A stretch of DNA of 64,000 nt from Actinomadura pelletieri DSM 43383 (GTDB lineage: Bacteria > Actinomycetota > Actinomycetes > Streptosporangiales > Streptosporangiaceae), in assembly GCF_003634705.1 (NCBI RefSeq), contig NZ_RBWU01000003.1, positions 496,001 to 560,000 on the forward strand, given 5' to 3'. The notes below the pieces were generated by a model. It did no database searches. It was given only the letters and a program-made list of their open reading frames with translations, and was not told the DNA's origin. The translations under genes were made by a program, and so were the position numbers. This document shows, piece by piece, positions 43,885 to 53,945 of the stretch; the stretch's first letter is position 1; every line of letters starts with the position of its first letter.

Positions 43885-45450
43885 TCAGCCGCAGGTGGCC
43901 CCGGCGCGCGGGACGGTCCCGTGGAACAGGTAGGCGTGGACGGTCGAGCGGACGCACCTGTCGCCGGTGTCGTAGGCGCCGTGCCCCTGCCCCCTGAGGG
44001 TGAGGAGCGCCGCCCGTCCGCCCAGTTCCCTCGTCAGCGCGTGCGCCCACCGGTAGGGGGTCGCCGGATCGCCGGTGTTGCCGATGACGAGGATCGGCGC
44101 GGCGGACGGCGCGGAGACCCCGCGGGCCGTGGCGTCGCCCGGCACCGGCCACCCCGTGCACTGCAGGAGCGCCCAGGCCATGGACGTCCCGAAGACCGGC
44201 GAGGCGCGGCGGAACGCCGGCAGCAGGCGGCGCACGTCGGCGGGGCCGTGCCGGTCGGTGCCGTCCGCGCAGGTGATCGCGGTGTTGGCGGCGGTCAGGT
44301 TGGTGTAGGCGCCGTTCTCCTGACGGCCGTTCTGGGCGTCGGCGAGCAGGAGCAGCAACGTGCCGTCGTGGCGTTTGACCGCGTCGACGAGGCCCTGCGC
44401 GAGGTACGGCCAGGCGTCCCGGGAGTACAGCCCGGCGACCACCCCGGTCGTGCCGAGACTCTGGGTGAGCCTCCGGCCGCCGAGCGTGGGCAGCGTCCGC
44501 GTGTCGAGCCGGTCGAGGATCCGTGCCACGGACCGCACCACGGACGGGCCGTCCGTTCCGAGGGGGCACGACCTGCGGCCGAGGCGGGCGCACGCCCTTC
44601 CGAACTCGCCGAGGGCGCGCTGGAACCCGGCCGCCTGCTGGAGCGCGAGGTCGGCGCTGCCGATCGTGGTGTCGACCGCCCCGTCGAGGACGGCGCGCCC
44701 GACCCGGTGCGGGTACCGGTGCGCGTAGGCGCCACCGAGCCAGGTGCCATAGGAGATCCCGAAATAGTGGAGTCTGTCGTCGCCGAGCGCCGCGCGGATC
44801 AGGTCGAGGTCGCGGACGGCGTCGACGGTGCCGACATGCGGCAGGAGCCTGCCGGAGCGGGCCGCGCACTCCTTGTTGAAGGCCGCGCGGCCGCCGATGT
44901 AGGCGGCCCGCTCGGCGGCGGTGTCGGGGCTGTCGTCCAGGGCGAGGAGCCGGTCCATCTGGCGGGCACCGGCGCACCGCACGGGGGCGCTGCGCCCGAC
45001 GCCACGCGGGTCGAAGCCGACCAGGTCGTAGCGGGCGCGCAGGGCGTTGTACTGGCCCGCGACCTGCGCGAGCGTGGTGACGCCGTCGCCGCCCGGGCCG
45101 CCGAAGTTGAACAGCAGGGAGCCGATGCGGTGCCGCGGGTCGGTCGCCGGAACCCGGATCAGGGCGATGCCGATCTTCTCTCCGGACGGTCTGGAGTGGT
45201 CGAGGGGCACCTCCAGCGTCGCGCAGCGGAACAGGGACGCGGGCGGGCTCGCGCCCCGGGGGAGCTTCGGCAGGCCGGTGCACCGCTTCCAGTCCGGCGC
45301 TGCGGCGGTGGCGGCCTCGGTCGGGCTCGGTAGACTGGTGAACGCCGCCTGGCGTGCGCGGGTACTGCCGGCGGAGTAGTGCGGGCCGGAAGCGGCCATC
45401 GCTGCGGCGCCGACGGTGATAATGCCAACTATCACCCAAAAGCGGCCCAT
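43885..45450 (-). CDS. Secreted alpha/beta hydrolase, tripeptidyl aminopeptidase-like
   Basis: This 521-residue enzyme has an N-terminal signal or anchor (VIVGIITVGAAAMAASG). The alpha/beta hydrolase domain has the oxyanion region FNFGGPGGDGV, DLVGFDPRGVGRS, nucleophile Ser in FGISYGTWLGG, acid in GNTGDPATPY and His in GQGHGAY. The layout, with the C-terminal TAP-like domain, matches the Streptomyces lividans Tap and SlpD/E family of secreted aminopeptidases. It starts 104 bp upstream of the GH3 gene on the same strand. Confidence 0.92.
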   Translation of the reverse strand: MGRFWVIVGIITVGAAAMAASGPHYSAGSTRARQAAFTSLPSPTEAATAAAPDWKRCTGLPKLPRGASPPASLFRCATLEVPLDHSRPSGEKIGIALIRVPATDPRHRIGSLLFNFGGPGGDGVTTLAQVAGQYNALRARYDLVGFDPRGVGRSAPVRCAGARQMDRLLALDDSPDTAAERAAYIGGRAAFNKECAARSGRLLPHVGTVDAVRDLDLIRAALGDDRLHYFGISYGTWLGGAYAHRYPHRVGRAVLDGAVDTTIGSADLALQQAAGFQRALGEFGRACARLGRRSCPLGTDGPSVVRSVARILDRLDTRTLPTLGGRRLTQSLGTTGVVAGLYSRDAWPYLAQGLVDAVKRHDGTLLLLLADAQNGRQENGAYTNLTAANTAITCADGTDRHGPADVRRLLPAFRRASPVFGTSMAWALLQCTGWPVPGDATARGVSAPSAAPILVIGNTGDPATPYRWAHALTRELGGRAALLTLRGQGHGAYDTGDRCVRSTVHAYLFHGTVPRAGATCG

Positions 45451-45682
45451 TCGTCCCCCCGTTCGTGTCGTGGGGGGCGCTGCTGACCTACCCGGGGGCT
45501 CCTATGCTGACTCCTGATCAACTCCTTAGGCTCCACGCGGGGGAAGCGGAGGGGGAGGTGTCCCCAAGGCCTATCCCCCGAAAGTCCGGACACCGCATCG
45601 GGGTCGTACTACTCAGGTCTGAGACGAAGACCATTCGTCGCGGTGATCTCAATCAGGGGGCCGTGCGGCAAAGATAGGTACC

Positions 45683-46582
45683 ATGGCTCAACCGCCCCCC
45701 CACACAGCGGCCGCAACGACGCGGCGACGGGTGCTCACCGCGCCTCCGGTGTGGCGTGAGCTTCTTCTGGTCGTGCTCTTCTATGCCGGATACACGCTGA
45801 CGCGCATCGTCCTGGTCCAAGACGGCACCGGACCGGCGTTCGCCCACGCCGACGAGATCCTCGGCGTCGAACGCGCGCTCGGAATCGACATCGAGCTGTC
45901 CCTGAATCATACGCTTCTCTCGGTGCCCTGGTTGGCGCGCACGGCGAACGTCTTCTACGCCACGATGCACTTCATCGTGACGCTCGGTGTCGTTCTGTGG
46001 CTGTATCGTTACCGGCCCCAGCATTACCGCTGGCTGCGCACGTCCATCATGGTCGCCACCGGTCTCGCGCTGATCGGCTTCTGGCTGTACCCGCTGGCCC
46101 CGCCGAGGTTCCTGCACAGTGAGGGTTTCGTCGACCCGGTGACGGCGCTGCACTCGCTCGGCCTGTACGCCAGCGACGCGTCGGGAACCCTCACCAACCA
46201 GTACGCGGCGATGCCGTCGATGCACGCGGGATGGTCGCTGTGGTGCGGCCTCATCCTGGCCAAGCTGGCGACCCAGAAGTGGGCCAAGGCCCTCGGCGCG
46301 CTGTACCCGGTCACGACCGTGTACGTGATCCTGGCCACCGCCAACCACTACGTGCTGGACGCGGTCGCCGGGACGGCGCTGGTCGGCGGCGCGCTGTGGG
46401 TGTCGTGGATCCTCTACACCAGATGCCCGAGACCCCTGGTCGTCGCGTGGGCCCACGTCTCGGCCCGGGTCGCGCTGCGCGCCCGTCCCAGCACCCGGGA
46501 GGCGCGTCCGGGCGCCACCGCGGCCACACGGGCCGCCGCCACCCGGAGCTCCGCGACCGCGGGCGGCGCCACCCGATATTGA
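45683..46582 (+). CDS. PAP2 family membrane phosphatase
   Basis: This 299-residue protein has about five or six helices in residues 20-250 and a basic, Ala/Thr/Arg-rich C-terminal tail. The phosphatase motif is visible as AAMPSMHAGWS and the third motif as NHYVLDAVAGTALVGG. It is the PAP2_3 (inositolphosphotransferase-like) type and probably handles a lipid phosphate or phospho-inositide at the membrane. It lies 232 bp downstream of a divergent hydrolase gene; no clear operator was seen in that gap. Confidence 0.88.
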   Translation: MAQPPPHTAAATTRRRVLTAPPVWRELLLVVLFYAGYTLTRIVLVQDGTGPAFAHADEILGVERALGIDIELSLNHTLLSVPWLARTANVFYATMHFIVTLGVVLWLYRYRPQHYRWLRTSIMVATGLALIGFWLYPLAPPRFLHSEGFVDPVTALHSLGLYASDASGTLTNQYAAMPSMHAGWSLWCGLILAKLATQKWAKALGALYPVTTVYVILATANHYVLDAVAGTALVGGALWVSWILYTRCPRPLVVAWAHVSARVALRARPSTREARPGATAATRAAATRSSATAGGATRY

Positions 46583-46602
46583 TCGAGCCCGCCGCCTCCC
46601 CA

Positions 46603-46638
46603 CGACCCCATGTACATCTCCAGGAGTACATGGGGTCG
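46603..46638. terminator. Convergent stem-loop between the PAP2 gene and glnE
   Basis: CGACCCCATGTAC (46603-46615) pairs perfectly over 13 bp with GTACATGGGGTCG (46626-46638), with a ten-base loop. It lies 20 bases after the PAP2 stop and 23 bases before the glnE stop. Confidence 0.8.
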
Positions 46639-46661
46639 GTCGTGTCGGGGGGGCGGGCCGT

Positions 46662-49600
46662 TCAGTCGGCCCCGTAGAAGACCCGGTCGACGACGGCCCG
46701 GGCCCGGCGGGCGTGCCGGCGGTAGTCCTCCAGGAGGTCGCCCGGGGCCGGGTAGCCGAGCACCCGGGAGACGGCGCTGCGCTCCCGGTGGTGGTCGCTC
46801 GGCAGCAGGTCGGACGCGCGGCCCCGCACCAGCATGAGCGAGCCGCGGATCCGGGTGGCCAGGCACCACGCCTCGGCGAGGACGCCCGCGTCCGCGGCGT
46901 CCAGGAACCCGGCCGCCACCGCCGCGTCGAGCGCGTCCAGGGTGCGGGTGGTCCGCAGCCCGGGGGCCTCGTGGGCGTGCTGGAGTTGGAGGAGCTGCGC
47001 CACCCATTCCACGTCGGAGAGCCCGCCGGGGCCCAGCTTGGTGTGCAGCCGCCGGTCGGCGCCGCGCGGCAGCCGCTCGGACTCCATCCTGGCCTTCAGC
47101 CGCCGGATCTGCCGGACGGCGTCGTCGTCGACACCGCCCTCCGGCCAGCGGACCGGGTCGATCAGGTCGCGGAACCGGTCGCGCAGCTCCGGATCGCCGA
47201 TCAGCGGGTCGGCGCGCAGCAGCGCCTGCGCCTCCCACGGCTGCGACCAGCGGGCGTAGTAGGCGGCGTAGGACGCCAGCGTCCGGACGAGCGGCCCCCG
47301 CTTCCCCTCGGGACGCAGGTTCGGGTCGATCTCCAGCGGCGGATCGGGCGCGGGCAGCGCGAGGAGGCGGCGCAGCTCCTCGGCGACGGCGTGGGCGGCG
47401 CGGCCCGCGGCCCGCTCGTCCGCGCCGGGCTCCGGGTCGTGGACGAACATCACGTCGGCGTCGCTGCCGTAGCCGAGTTCGTGCCCGCCGAACCGGCCCA
47501 TGGCGATCACGGCGATCCGGGTCGGCACCGGCCGTCCCGACTCCTGCTCGACCTTGGTGACGGCGGCGTGCAGCGCGGCCTCGACGGTGGCGGCGGCGAT
47601 GCCGGTGAGCGCCTCCCCGACCACCCGGACGTCCACGAGGCCGAGCAGGTCGCCGACCGCGACCCGGAACAGCTCCCGGCGGCGCAGCCCCCGCACCACC
47701 GCGACCGTCTCCTCGGCGGGCGTCGCCCCCTCGGCGTGCCGCCGGACCGCCGACAGCGCCTCCGCGCGCAGCGCCTCGAACGGGCGGGGCGTCAGGTCTG
47801 CGTCGGTGCCGAGCATCGCGACCGCGTCGGGGGCCCGGAGCAGCAGGTCGGTGGCGTAGCGGCTGCACCCGAGGACCCACGCCATCCGCTCGGCGACGGT
47901 CACCTCGTCCCGCAGCAGCCGCAGATACCAGGGGGTGGTGCCGAGCGCGTCGCTGACCTGCCGGAACCCGAGCAGGCCCGCGTCGGGGTCGGGGGCGTCG
48001 GCGAACCAGCCGAGCATGACCGGCAGCAGCGTCCGCTGGATCGCGGCTCGCCGCGACACGCCCGAGGTCAGCGCCTCGATGTGCCGGAGCGCGCCCGCCG
48101 GGTCGGCGTAGCCGAGCGCCTCCAGCCGCGCGCGGGCCGCCTCGGGGGTGAGCCGCGCCTCCCGGCCCGGCAACCGCGCCACCGCCAGCAGCAGCGGCCG
48201 GTAGAACAGCTTCTCGTGGAGGCGGCGGACCTCGCGGGCGTGCCGCCGCCACAGCGCGGTGAACTCCCCGACGGGGTCGGCGCGCAGGCCGAGGGCGCGG
48301 CCGAGGCGGCGCAGGTCGGCCTCGTCGGCGGGGACGAGATGGGTGCGGCGCAGCCGGTGCAGCTGGACGAGGTGCTCGACACGCCGCAGGAACCGGTACG
48401 CCGCGGCCAGCGCCGCCGCGTCGTCGCGTCCGACATAACCGCCGCGGGACAGGTCGGCGAGGGCGTCGAGGGTGGCACGGGCGCGCAGCGTCTCGTCGGC
48501 GCGGCCGTGGACGAGCTGGAGCAGCTGCACGGCGAACTCCACGTCCCGCAGCCCGCCGGGCCCGAGTTTGAGCTGGCGTTCGGCGTCGGCGGTGCGCCGG
48601 TCCAGGTCGGCCTCGACCCGGCGGCGCATCGCCTGGACGTCCTCGACGAAGCTCTCGCCGCCGGCGGCCCGCCACACGATCGGGGTGATCATGTCGAGGT
48701 AGCGGCGGCCGAGGTCCGCGTCCCCGGCGACGGGACGGGCCTTCAACAGCGCCTGGAACTCCCAGGTCTTGGCCCACCGCTCGTAGTAGGCGCGGTGGCT
48801 GGCGAGGGTCCGCACCAGCGGGCCCGCCTTGCCCTCCGGGCGCAGCGCCGCGTCCACCTCCCACAGCGCGCCCTCCGCGGTGGTGGCCGAGCAGGCCCGC
48901 ATCATCGCCGCCGCCAGCCGGGTCGCGGCGCGCAGGGCCGCCTCCTCCGACCCGCCGGGCCCGCCGGACCCGTCGTCGCGCGGCTCGGCCACGAAGATCA
49001 CGTCAACGTCGCTGACATAGTTGAGTTCGCGTGCCCCGCACTTGCCCATGCCGATCACGGCGAGCCGGCACGAGCCGTGTTCGGGGACCTCGGCGCGGGC
49101 GATCGCCAGGCCCGCCTCCAGCGCGGCGGCGGCGAGGTCGGCCAGTTCGGCGGCGACGTCGGCGACGTCCGCGGCGCCGACCAGGTCGCGTCCGGCCAGC
49201 GCCAGCAGCCGCCGCCGGTACGCGACGCGCAACGCGGCCAGGGCCTCCGCGCCCGCGCCGGACGCCACCGGCTCCTCGGCTGACGGGTCGGCGCCCACGG
49301 CGGCCAGCAGGTCGTCGCGGAGGCTCCCGGTGTGCTGCGGAGTGCCGTCGCGCAGGGCCCGCCAGTGCTCCGGGTGCCGGACGAGATGGTCACCGAGCGC
49401 GGCGCTGACCCCGAGGACGGTGGTGAGCCGCTCCCGCGTCCCCGGCTCCTTCGCCAGCGCCTCGCGGAGTTCCCCACCGACTCCCCTCTCCTCGGCGGAC
49501 GGCAGCAGCCGCAACAGCCCGTCCAGCGCCAGATCGGGGTCGGCGGTGCCGCCGAGCGCTTCGAGGAGAACGTCGAGAAGATCGTCCTTGTCGACGTCGA

Positions 49601-49706
49601 GAAGGAGCCGTTCGGCGCGGGCCGCGTCGGTGAAGCCGAGCCTCGCCAGGCGTCCGGCGAGGGAAGAGCGGCGCTCGGGCGTCCGGGACTCGGTCACGGG
49701 GTCCAC
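46662..49706 (-). CDS. glnE: Bifunctional glutamine synthetase adenylyltransferase/adenylyl-removing enzyme
   Basis: GlnE (1014 aa) adds and removes AMP on GlnA Tyr402 in response to nitrogen state. It has two homologous nucleotidyltransferase domains, each with the G-(G/x)-x..DxD pattern: VIGMGKCGARELNYVSDVDVIFV in the N-terminal half (deadenylylase) and VIAMGRFGGHELGYGSDADVMFV in the C-terminal half (adenylylase). Both are followed by the conserved DPNLRPEGKRGPLVRTLAS/DAALRPEGKAGPLVRTLAS element and WEFQALLKARP/WEAQALLRADP. GTG 49706 and GTG 49697 are three codons apart and either could be the start. glnA2 is just upstream on the same strand. Confidence 0.96.
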   Translation of the reverse strand: MDPVTESRTPERRSSLAGRLARLGFTDAARAERLLLDVDKDDLLDVLLEALGGTADPDLALDGLLRLLPSAEERGVGGELREALAKEPGTRERLTTVLGVSAALGDHLVRHPEHWRALRDGTPQHTGSLRDDLLAAVGADPSAEEPVASGAGAEALAALRVAYRRRLLALAGRDLVGAADVADVAAELADLAAAALEAGLAIARAEVPEHGSCRLAVIGMGKCGARELNYVSDVDVIFVAEPRDDGSGGPGGSEEAALRAATRLAAAMMRACSATTAEGALWEVDAALRPEGKAGPLVRTLASHRAYYERWAKTWEFQALLKARPVAGDADLGRRYLDMITPIVWRAAGGESFVEDVQAMRRRVEADLDRRTADAERQLKLGPGGLRDVEFAVQLLQLVHGRADETLRARATLDALADLSRGGYVGRDDAAALAAAYRFLRRVEHLVQLHRLRRTHLVPADEADLRRLGRALGLRADPVGEFTALWRRHAREVRRLHEKLFYRPLLLAVARLPGREARLTPEAARARLEALGYADPAGALRHIEALTSGVSRRAAIQRTLLPVMLGWFADAPDPDAGLLGFRQVSDALGTTPWYLRLLRDEVTVAERMAWVLGCSRYATDLLLRAPDAVAMLGTDADLTPRPFEALRAEALSAVRRHAEGATPAEETVAVVRGLRRRELFRVAVGDLLGLVDVRVVGEALTGIAAATVEAALHAAVTKVEQESGRPVPTRIAVIAMGRFGGHELGYGSDADVMFVHDPEPGADERAAGRAAHAVAEELRRLLALPAPDPPLEIDPNLRPEGKRGPLVRTLASYAAYYARWSQPWEAQALLRADPLIGDPELRDRFRDLIDPVRWPEGGVDDDAVRQIRRLKARMESERLPRGADRRLHTKLGPGGLSDVEWVAQLLQLQHAHEAPGLRTTRTLDALDAAVAAGFLDAADAGVLAEAWCLATRIRGSLMLVRGRASDLLPSDHHRERSAVSRVLGYPAPGDLLEDYRRHARRARAVVDRVFYGAD

Positions 49707-49725
49707 CGTAATCCGGTGGACCGTG

Positions 49726-51087
49726 TCACAGGACGGCGAGGAGCCGTTTGCGCTCGAACTCGGTCACCTGGCGGCGGTAGTCCTCCCACTCCTGCCGCTT
49801 GTTGCGCAGGAAGAAGTCGAACACGTGCTCGCCGAGGATGTCGGCCATCAGCTCGCTGCGCTCCATCGCGTGGATCGCCTCGTCCAGGTTCTGCGGGAGC
49901 GGCTCGATGCCGAGGGCGCGCCGCTCGGCGACGGTGAGGGCCCACACGTCGTCCTCGGCGCCCGGCGGCAGCTCGTAGCCCTCCTCGATGCCCTTCAGCC
50001 CGGCGCCGAGGATCGCCGCGAACGCCAGGTAGGGGTTGGCGGCCGTGTCCAGCGACCGGAACTCGATACGGGTCGAGTGCCCCTTGTGCGGCTTGTACAT
50101 GGGGACGCGGACGAGCGCCGACCGGTTGTTGTGCCCCCAGCAGATGTACGAGGGGGCCTCTCCCCCGGCCCCGGCGGCGGACCCGACGTTGCCCCACAGC
50201 CGCTTGTAGGAGTTGACCCACTGGTTGCACACCGCGGTGATCTCCGCGCAGTGCCGCAGCAGCCCCGCGATGAACGCCCGCCCCACCTTGGACAGCTTGT
50301 ACTCGGCGCCCGGCTCGTAGAAGGCGTTGCGGTCGCCCTCGAACAGTGACATGTGGGTGTGCATTCCGGAGCCGGGATGCTCGGTGAACGGCTTCGGCAT
50401 GAAGGACGCGTGCACGCCCTGCTCCAGCGCGACCTCCTTCATCACCAGCCGGAACGTCATGATGTTGTCGGCGGTGGTGAGCGCGTCGGCGTACCGCAGG
50501 TCGATCTCCTGCTGGCCGGGTGCGCCCTCGTGGTGGCTGAACTCCACCGAGATGCCCATGGCCTCCAGCATCGTGATCGCGTTGCGGCGAAAGTCGTGCG
50601 CGGCGCTGTGCGGGGTGTGGTCGAAGTATCCGGCCGCGTCCGCGGGCTCGGGTTCGCGACCGTCCTCGGGCTTGTCGTTCAGCAGGAAGAACTCGATCTC
50701 GGGGTGGGTGTAGAACGTGAACCCGAGGTCGGCGGCGCGGGCGAGGGCCCGTTTGAGGACGTAGCGGGGGTCGGCGAAGCTCGGCGTCCCGTCCGGCATG
50801 AGGATGTCGCAGAACATCCGTCCGACGCCCGGGGACTCCGACCGCCAGGGCAGCACCTGGAACGTGGACGGATCCGGCTTGGCGATCATGTCGGCCTCGT
50901 ACACCCGGGCGAAGCCCTCGATCGCCGAGCCGTCGAAGCCGATGCCCTCGCCGAAGGCGCCCTCCAGCTCGGCGGGCGCGACGGCCACGGACTTCAGGAA
51001 CCCGAGCACGTCGGTGAACCACAGCCGGATGAAGCGGATGTCGCGCTCCTCCAGCGTCCGGAGCACGAACTCCTGCTGACGGTCCAC
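49726..51087 (-). CDS. glnA2: Glutamine synthetase-like protein GlnA2
   Basis: This 453-residue type I glutamine synthetase homologue has family motifs FDGSAIEGFARV, EIEFFLLND, HHEGAPGQQEIDLRY, KPFTEHPGSGMHTHMS and NNRSALVRVPMY. The loop corresponding to the adenylylation site reads EDDVWALTVAERRALG, without the target Tyr, so GlnE should not modify it. It starts at GTG 51087, with GAGGGAGA upstream. The glnE gene follows 19 bp after its stop, as in mycobacteria and Streptomyces. Confidence 0.93.
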   Translation of the reverse strand: MDRQQEFVLRTLEERDIRFIRLWFTDVLGFLKSVAVAPAELEGAFGEGIGFDGSAIEGFARVYEADMIAKPDPSTFQVLPWRSESPGVGRMFCDILMPDGTPSFADPRYVLKRALARAADLGFTFYTHPEIEFFLLNDKPEDGREPEPADAAGYFDHTPHSAAHDFRRNAITMLEAMGISVEFSHHEGAPGQQEIDLRYADALTTADNIMTFRLVMKEVALEQGVHASFMPKPFTEHPGSGMHTHMSLFEGDRNAFYEPGAEYKLSKVGRAFIAGLLRHCAEITAVCNQWVNSYKRLWGNVGSAAGAGGEAPSYICWGHNNRSALVRVPMYKPHKGHSTRIEFRSLDTAANPYLAFAAILGAGLKGIEEGYELPPGAEDDVWALTVAERRALGIEPLPQNLDEAIHAMERSELMADILGEHVFDFFLRNKRQEWEDYRRQVTEFERKRLLAVL

Positions 51088-51259
51088 AACTTCTCCCTCG
51101 ATGCCGCCTGCCGCTACCACGCAGTATGCCCGGCCGCTGTTACCGCGACGTTACGTGCGCGCGGCGCCCCCGGACGTTCCCTTCGGACGTTACCTCCGTC
51201 CGGAACATATCCGACCAGCCGGGCCAGTCGGGCAACTCGGTCAACTCTCCGGGCCCGGG

Positions 51260-52072
51260 TCAGTCGGTCTCGCCGACACGGGCGGCCGCCGGGTCGAGGA
51301 CGCGGGACAGGAACGTCCGCGTCCGCTCGTGGGCCGGGTCGTCGATCACCCGCGCGGGCGGGCCCTCCTCGACGACCACGCCGTCGTCCATGAACACCAC
51401 ACGGTCGGCGACCTCGCGGGCGAAGCTCATCTCGTGGGTGACGACGAGCATGGTCATCCCCCGTCCCTCCCCCGGCCGGGCCAGGCCGCGCATGACGCCG
51501 AGGACGTCACCGACGAGTTCGGGGTCGAGCGCGGACGTCGGCTCGTCGAACAGCATCACCTCGGGCCCCATCGCGAGCGCCCGGGCGATCGCGACGCGCT
51601 GCTGCTGACCGCCCGACAGCTGCGCCGGATAGGAACCGGTCTTGTCGGCGAGCCCGACGCCCGCCAGGTGCTCGCGGGCGATCCGCTCCGCCTCCGCCCG
51701 TCCCCGCCGCAGCACCTTCCGCTGCGCGATCACGACGTTGCCGAGTGCCGTCAGGTGCGGGAACAGGTTGAACGACTGGAACACCATGCCGATCCGGCGG
51801 CGGACGGCGTCGATGTCGACCTCGGGGTCGGTGACGTCCACGCCGCCGACCCTGACCGTCCCGGCGGACGGTTCCTCCAGCAGGTTGACGCAGCGCAGCA
51901 GCGTCGACTTGCCCGACCCGGACGGGCCGATGACGCAGACCACCTCGCCGGGCGCGACGCTCAGGTCGATGCCGCGCAGCACCTCGTTCGTCCCGAACGC
52001 CTTGCGCAACCCGCTGATCTCGATCGCGCCGCCCGGCGCGCCGCCGGACGTCTCCTTCTTCGGCTCCGTCAT
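51260..52072 (-). CDS. Polar amino-acid ABC transporter ATPase
   Basis: This 270-residue ATPase has Walker [11 protein letters not shown]-loop [18 protein letters not shown], signature [15 protein letters not shown], Walker [16 protein letters not shown] and switch His VVTHEMSFA. The SFNLFPH and TSALDPE segments are diagnostic of the glutamate/glutamine/arginine importers (GluA/GlnQ type). It overlaps the permease stop as ATGA (52072-52069). The transporter lies next to glnA2-glnE, suggesting glutamine/glutamate uptake, but the ligand is not proven. Confidence 0.94.
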   Translation of the reverse strand: MTEPKKETSGGAPGGAIEISGLRKAFGTNEVLRGIDLSVAPGEVVCVIGPSGSGKSTLLRCVNLLEEPSAGTVRVGGVDVTDPEVDIDAVRRRIGMVFQSFNLFPHLTALGNVVIAQRKVLRRGRAEAERIAREHLAGVGLADKTGSYPAQLSGGQQQRVAIARALAMGPEVMLFDEPTSALDPELVGDVLGVMRGLARPGEGRGMTMLVVTHEMSFAREVADRVVFMDDGVVVEEGPPARVIDDPAHERTRTFLSRVLDPAAARVGETD

Positions 52073-52896
52073 CGCCGCCCCCGGCGCTGCCGCGCCTCCA
52101 GCCGCCGGGCCAGCAGACTCAGCGGAATCGTGATGATCAGGTAGCAGATCCCGGCCACGATGATCGGGGTGGTGTTGCCGACCTGTCCCGCGAGGTCGCG
52201 GCCGAACTTGGTGAGTTCCCGCTCCTCCAGCACGATGCCGAGGAACAGCACGAGCGAGGAGTCCTTGCACAGCAGCACCAGCTGGTTGGTGAGGGGCGGG
52301 ATGACGATCCGGAACGCCTGCGGGATGACGATCGACGACATCGCCCGGCCCGCCGACATGCCGAGCGACCGCGCCGCCTCCGTCTGCCCCTTCGGCACGG
52401 CCTCGATCCCGGCCCGGATCGTCTCGGCCATGTAGGCGGCGCCCGCCAGCCCGAGCGCGAGACCGGTCTGCCCGACGGCCCCGCCGGGCGCCGGGGAGCC
52501 GAACGCCAGCGGCACGCCCACCGTGATGAAGATGAAGATCAGCAGGAGCGGCAGGCCGCGGAAGATCTCGATGTAGACGGCCGCGAACCAGCGGTAGGGC
52601 GCGACCGACGACAGCCGCATCAGCGCGACGACCAGGCCGAGCGCCAGCCCGATCCCGAACCCGACCGCGGTGTACACGACGGTGTTGCGCAGGCCGACCG
52701 TGATGATGTCGGGGAACAGGTCCCGGGCGACGTCCCAGTTGGCGAAGTTGTCGCGCAGTCGCTCCCAGTCGGCCAGCAGCGCGACCAGCACGACCACGGC
52801 GAGGAACAGCCCGTACTGGCCGCCGAGCGACAGTTGCCGGCGGCGCCTGCGCGAGAGCCCGCCGGGCGCCGCCGCCTCGACCGGCTCAGCCGTCAC
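52069..52896 (-). CDS. Polar amino-acid ABC transporter permease
   Basis: This 275-residue His/Glu/Gln/Arg/opine-type permease has a long N-terminal helix ([15 protein letters not shown]), [45 protein letters not shown], and the ATPase-contacting EAA loop [33 protein letters not shown] 52896 overlaps the binding-protein stop as GTGA. A single permease gene implies a homodimer. Confidence 0.93.
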   Translation of the reverse strand: MTAEPVEAAAPGGLSRRRRRQLSLGGQYGLFLAVVVLVALLADWERLRDNFANWDVARDLFPDIITVGLRNTVVYTAVGFGIGLALGLVVALMRLSSVAPYRWFAAVYIEIFRGLPLLLIFIFITVGVPLAFGSPAPGGAVGQTGLALGLAGAAYMAETIRAGIEAVPKGQTEAARSLGMSAGRAMSSIVIPQAFRIVIPPLTNQLVLLCKDSSLVLFLGIVLEERELTKFGRDLAGQVGNTTPIIVAGICYLIITIPLSLLARRLEARQRRGRR

Positions 52897-53714
52897 GAGC
52901 CGGCGCCCGCGGACGGCATCGGCCCGATCCACTTCTCATGGATCCGCCGGTAGGTGCCGTCGGCCTTCGCCTGCGCGATCACCTGGTCGGTGAGCTTGAC
53001 GAGTTCGGGGTTGTGGCCCTTGCGCATCCACAGGCCGTACTGCTCGCCCGTGTTGAGGTTCGCGACGATCTCGTAGGCCGCGTTCGCCGGGTCCTTCAGC
53101 CAGCCCTTGACGACCGGGTCGTCCTGGACGATGACGTCGACCTGCCCGGTGCGCAGCGCGTCCAGTTCGGCGTTGGAGTTGTCGAACGAGCGCGGGTCGA
53201 GGCCCTTGCCTCGGACGAAGTCCTCGCCGGTGGTGCCGGCCTGCGAGCCCAGCTTGAGCTTCTTGGCCTTGACGTCGTCCAGCGAGGTGACGCCGCTGCC
53301 CTTCTTCGCCATCAGCGACTGTGTGGCGTCGAAGTAGGGGGCGGACACGTCCATGAACTTCACCCGGTCGGGCTTGATCGTCATGCCGCCCATCTGGATG
53401 TCGCACTTGCCGGCGTTCAGCGCCGAGCCCGTCCGCATCGTCTCGAACGGCGTGTCGACGATCTTCTGCTCGACCCCGAGCCGCTTGGCGACGAGATCGA
53501 TGATGTCGACGTCGAACCCGACCACCTTGCCGGACTTCTTGTCCTCGAACTGGAACGGCGGGTACGGCAGATGGGTGCACGAGGTCAGCGCGCCCTTCTC
53601 GATGAGCTTCACCCCCTGCACCGTGGCGCCGTCGTCGCCGCCGCACGCCGATGCGGTCAGCGCCAGGGCCGCCAGCCCCGCGCCCAGTACCCAACGCCTC
53701 GTCCGTCCGGACAC
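52893..53714 (-). CDS. Polar amino-acid ABC transporter substrate-binding lipoprotein
   Basis: This 273-residue periplasmic-binding protein (SBP_bac_3) has a lipoprotein signal (WVLGAGLAALALTASAC) and ligand-binding motifs PYPPFQFEDKKSGKVVGFDVDII, AGKCDIQMGGMTIKPDR and LKLGSQAGTTGEDFV. GTG 53714 has a perfect AGGAGG seven bases upstream. It is the first gene of the three-gene transporter operon. Confidence 0.94.
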   Translation of the reverse strand: MSGRTRRWVLGAGLAALALTASACGGDDGATVQGVKLIEKGALTSCTHLPYPPFQFEDKKSGKVVGFDVDIIDLVAKRLGVEQKIVDTPFETMRTGSALNAGKCDIQMGGMTIKPDRVKFMDVSAPYFDATQSLMAKKGSGVTSLDDVKAKKLKLGSQAGTTGEDFVRGKGLDPRSFDNSNAELDALRTGQVDVIVQDDPVVKGWLKDPANAAYEIVANLNTGEQYGLWMRKGHNPELVKLTDQVIAQAKADGTYRRIHEKWIGPMPSAGAGS

Positions 53715-53945
53715 GTTTTCCTCCTGTGGGAGCGATCTTCGATTGGGGAGCGATCGGGTGGAGTTCATACGTGGGTGGCAGTCGAACTATCCCACGCCGG
53801 TCCACACGCGCGGGAGACCGAACGACGGGGAAATCGAGATCATCCCCGCCGATCGGTTTCCCGAAAATTGACGTGCCGATCGAACGCCCCCGACGAAATG
53901 ATCATTAACGTGGTCAGGGTCGTGGACATCTCTCTTCTTCTCTCG

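Noticed and set aside
46713..49283. An 856-residue open frame opposite glnE
   Set aside because: It is an antisense shadow of the conserved glnE gene, with no recognisable domain.
52938..53945. A long upstream extension of the terpene synthase frame
   Set aside because: The extension is antisense to the substrate-binding gene and shares no terpene synthase features.
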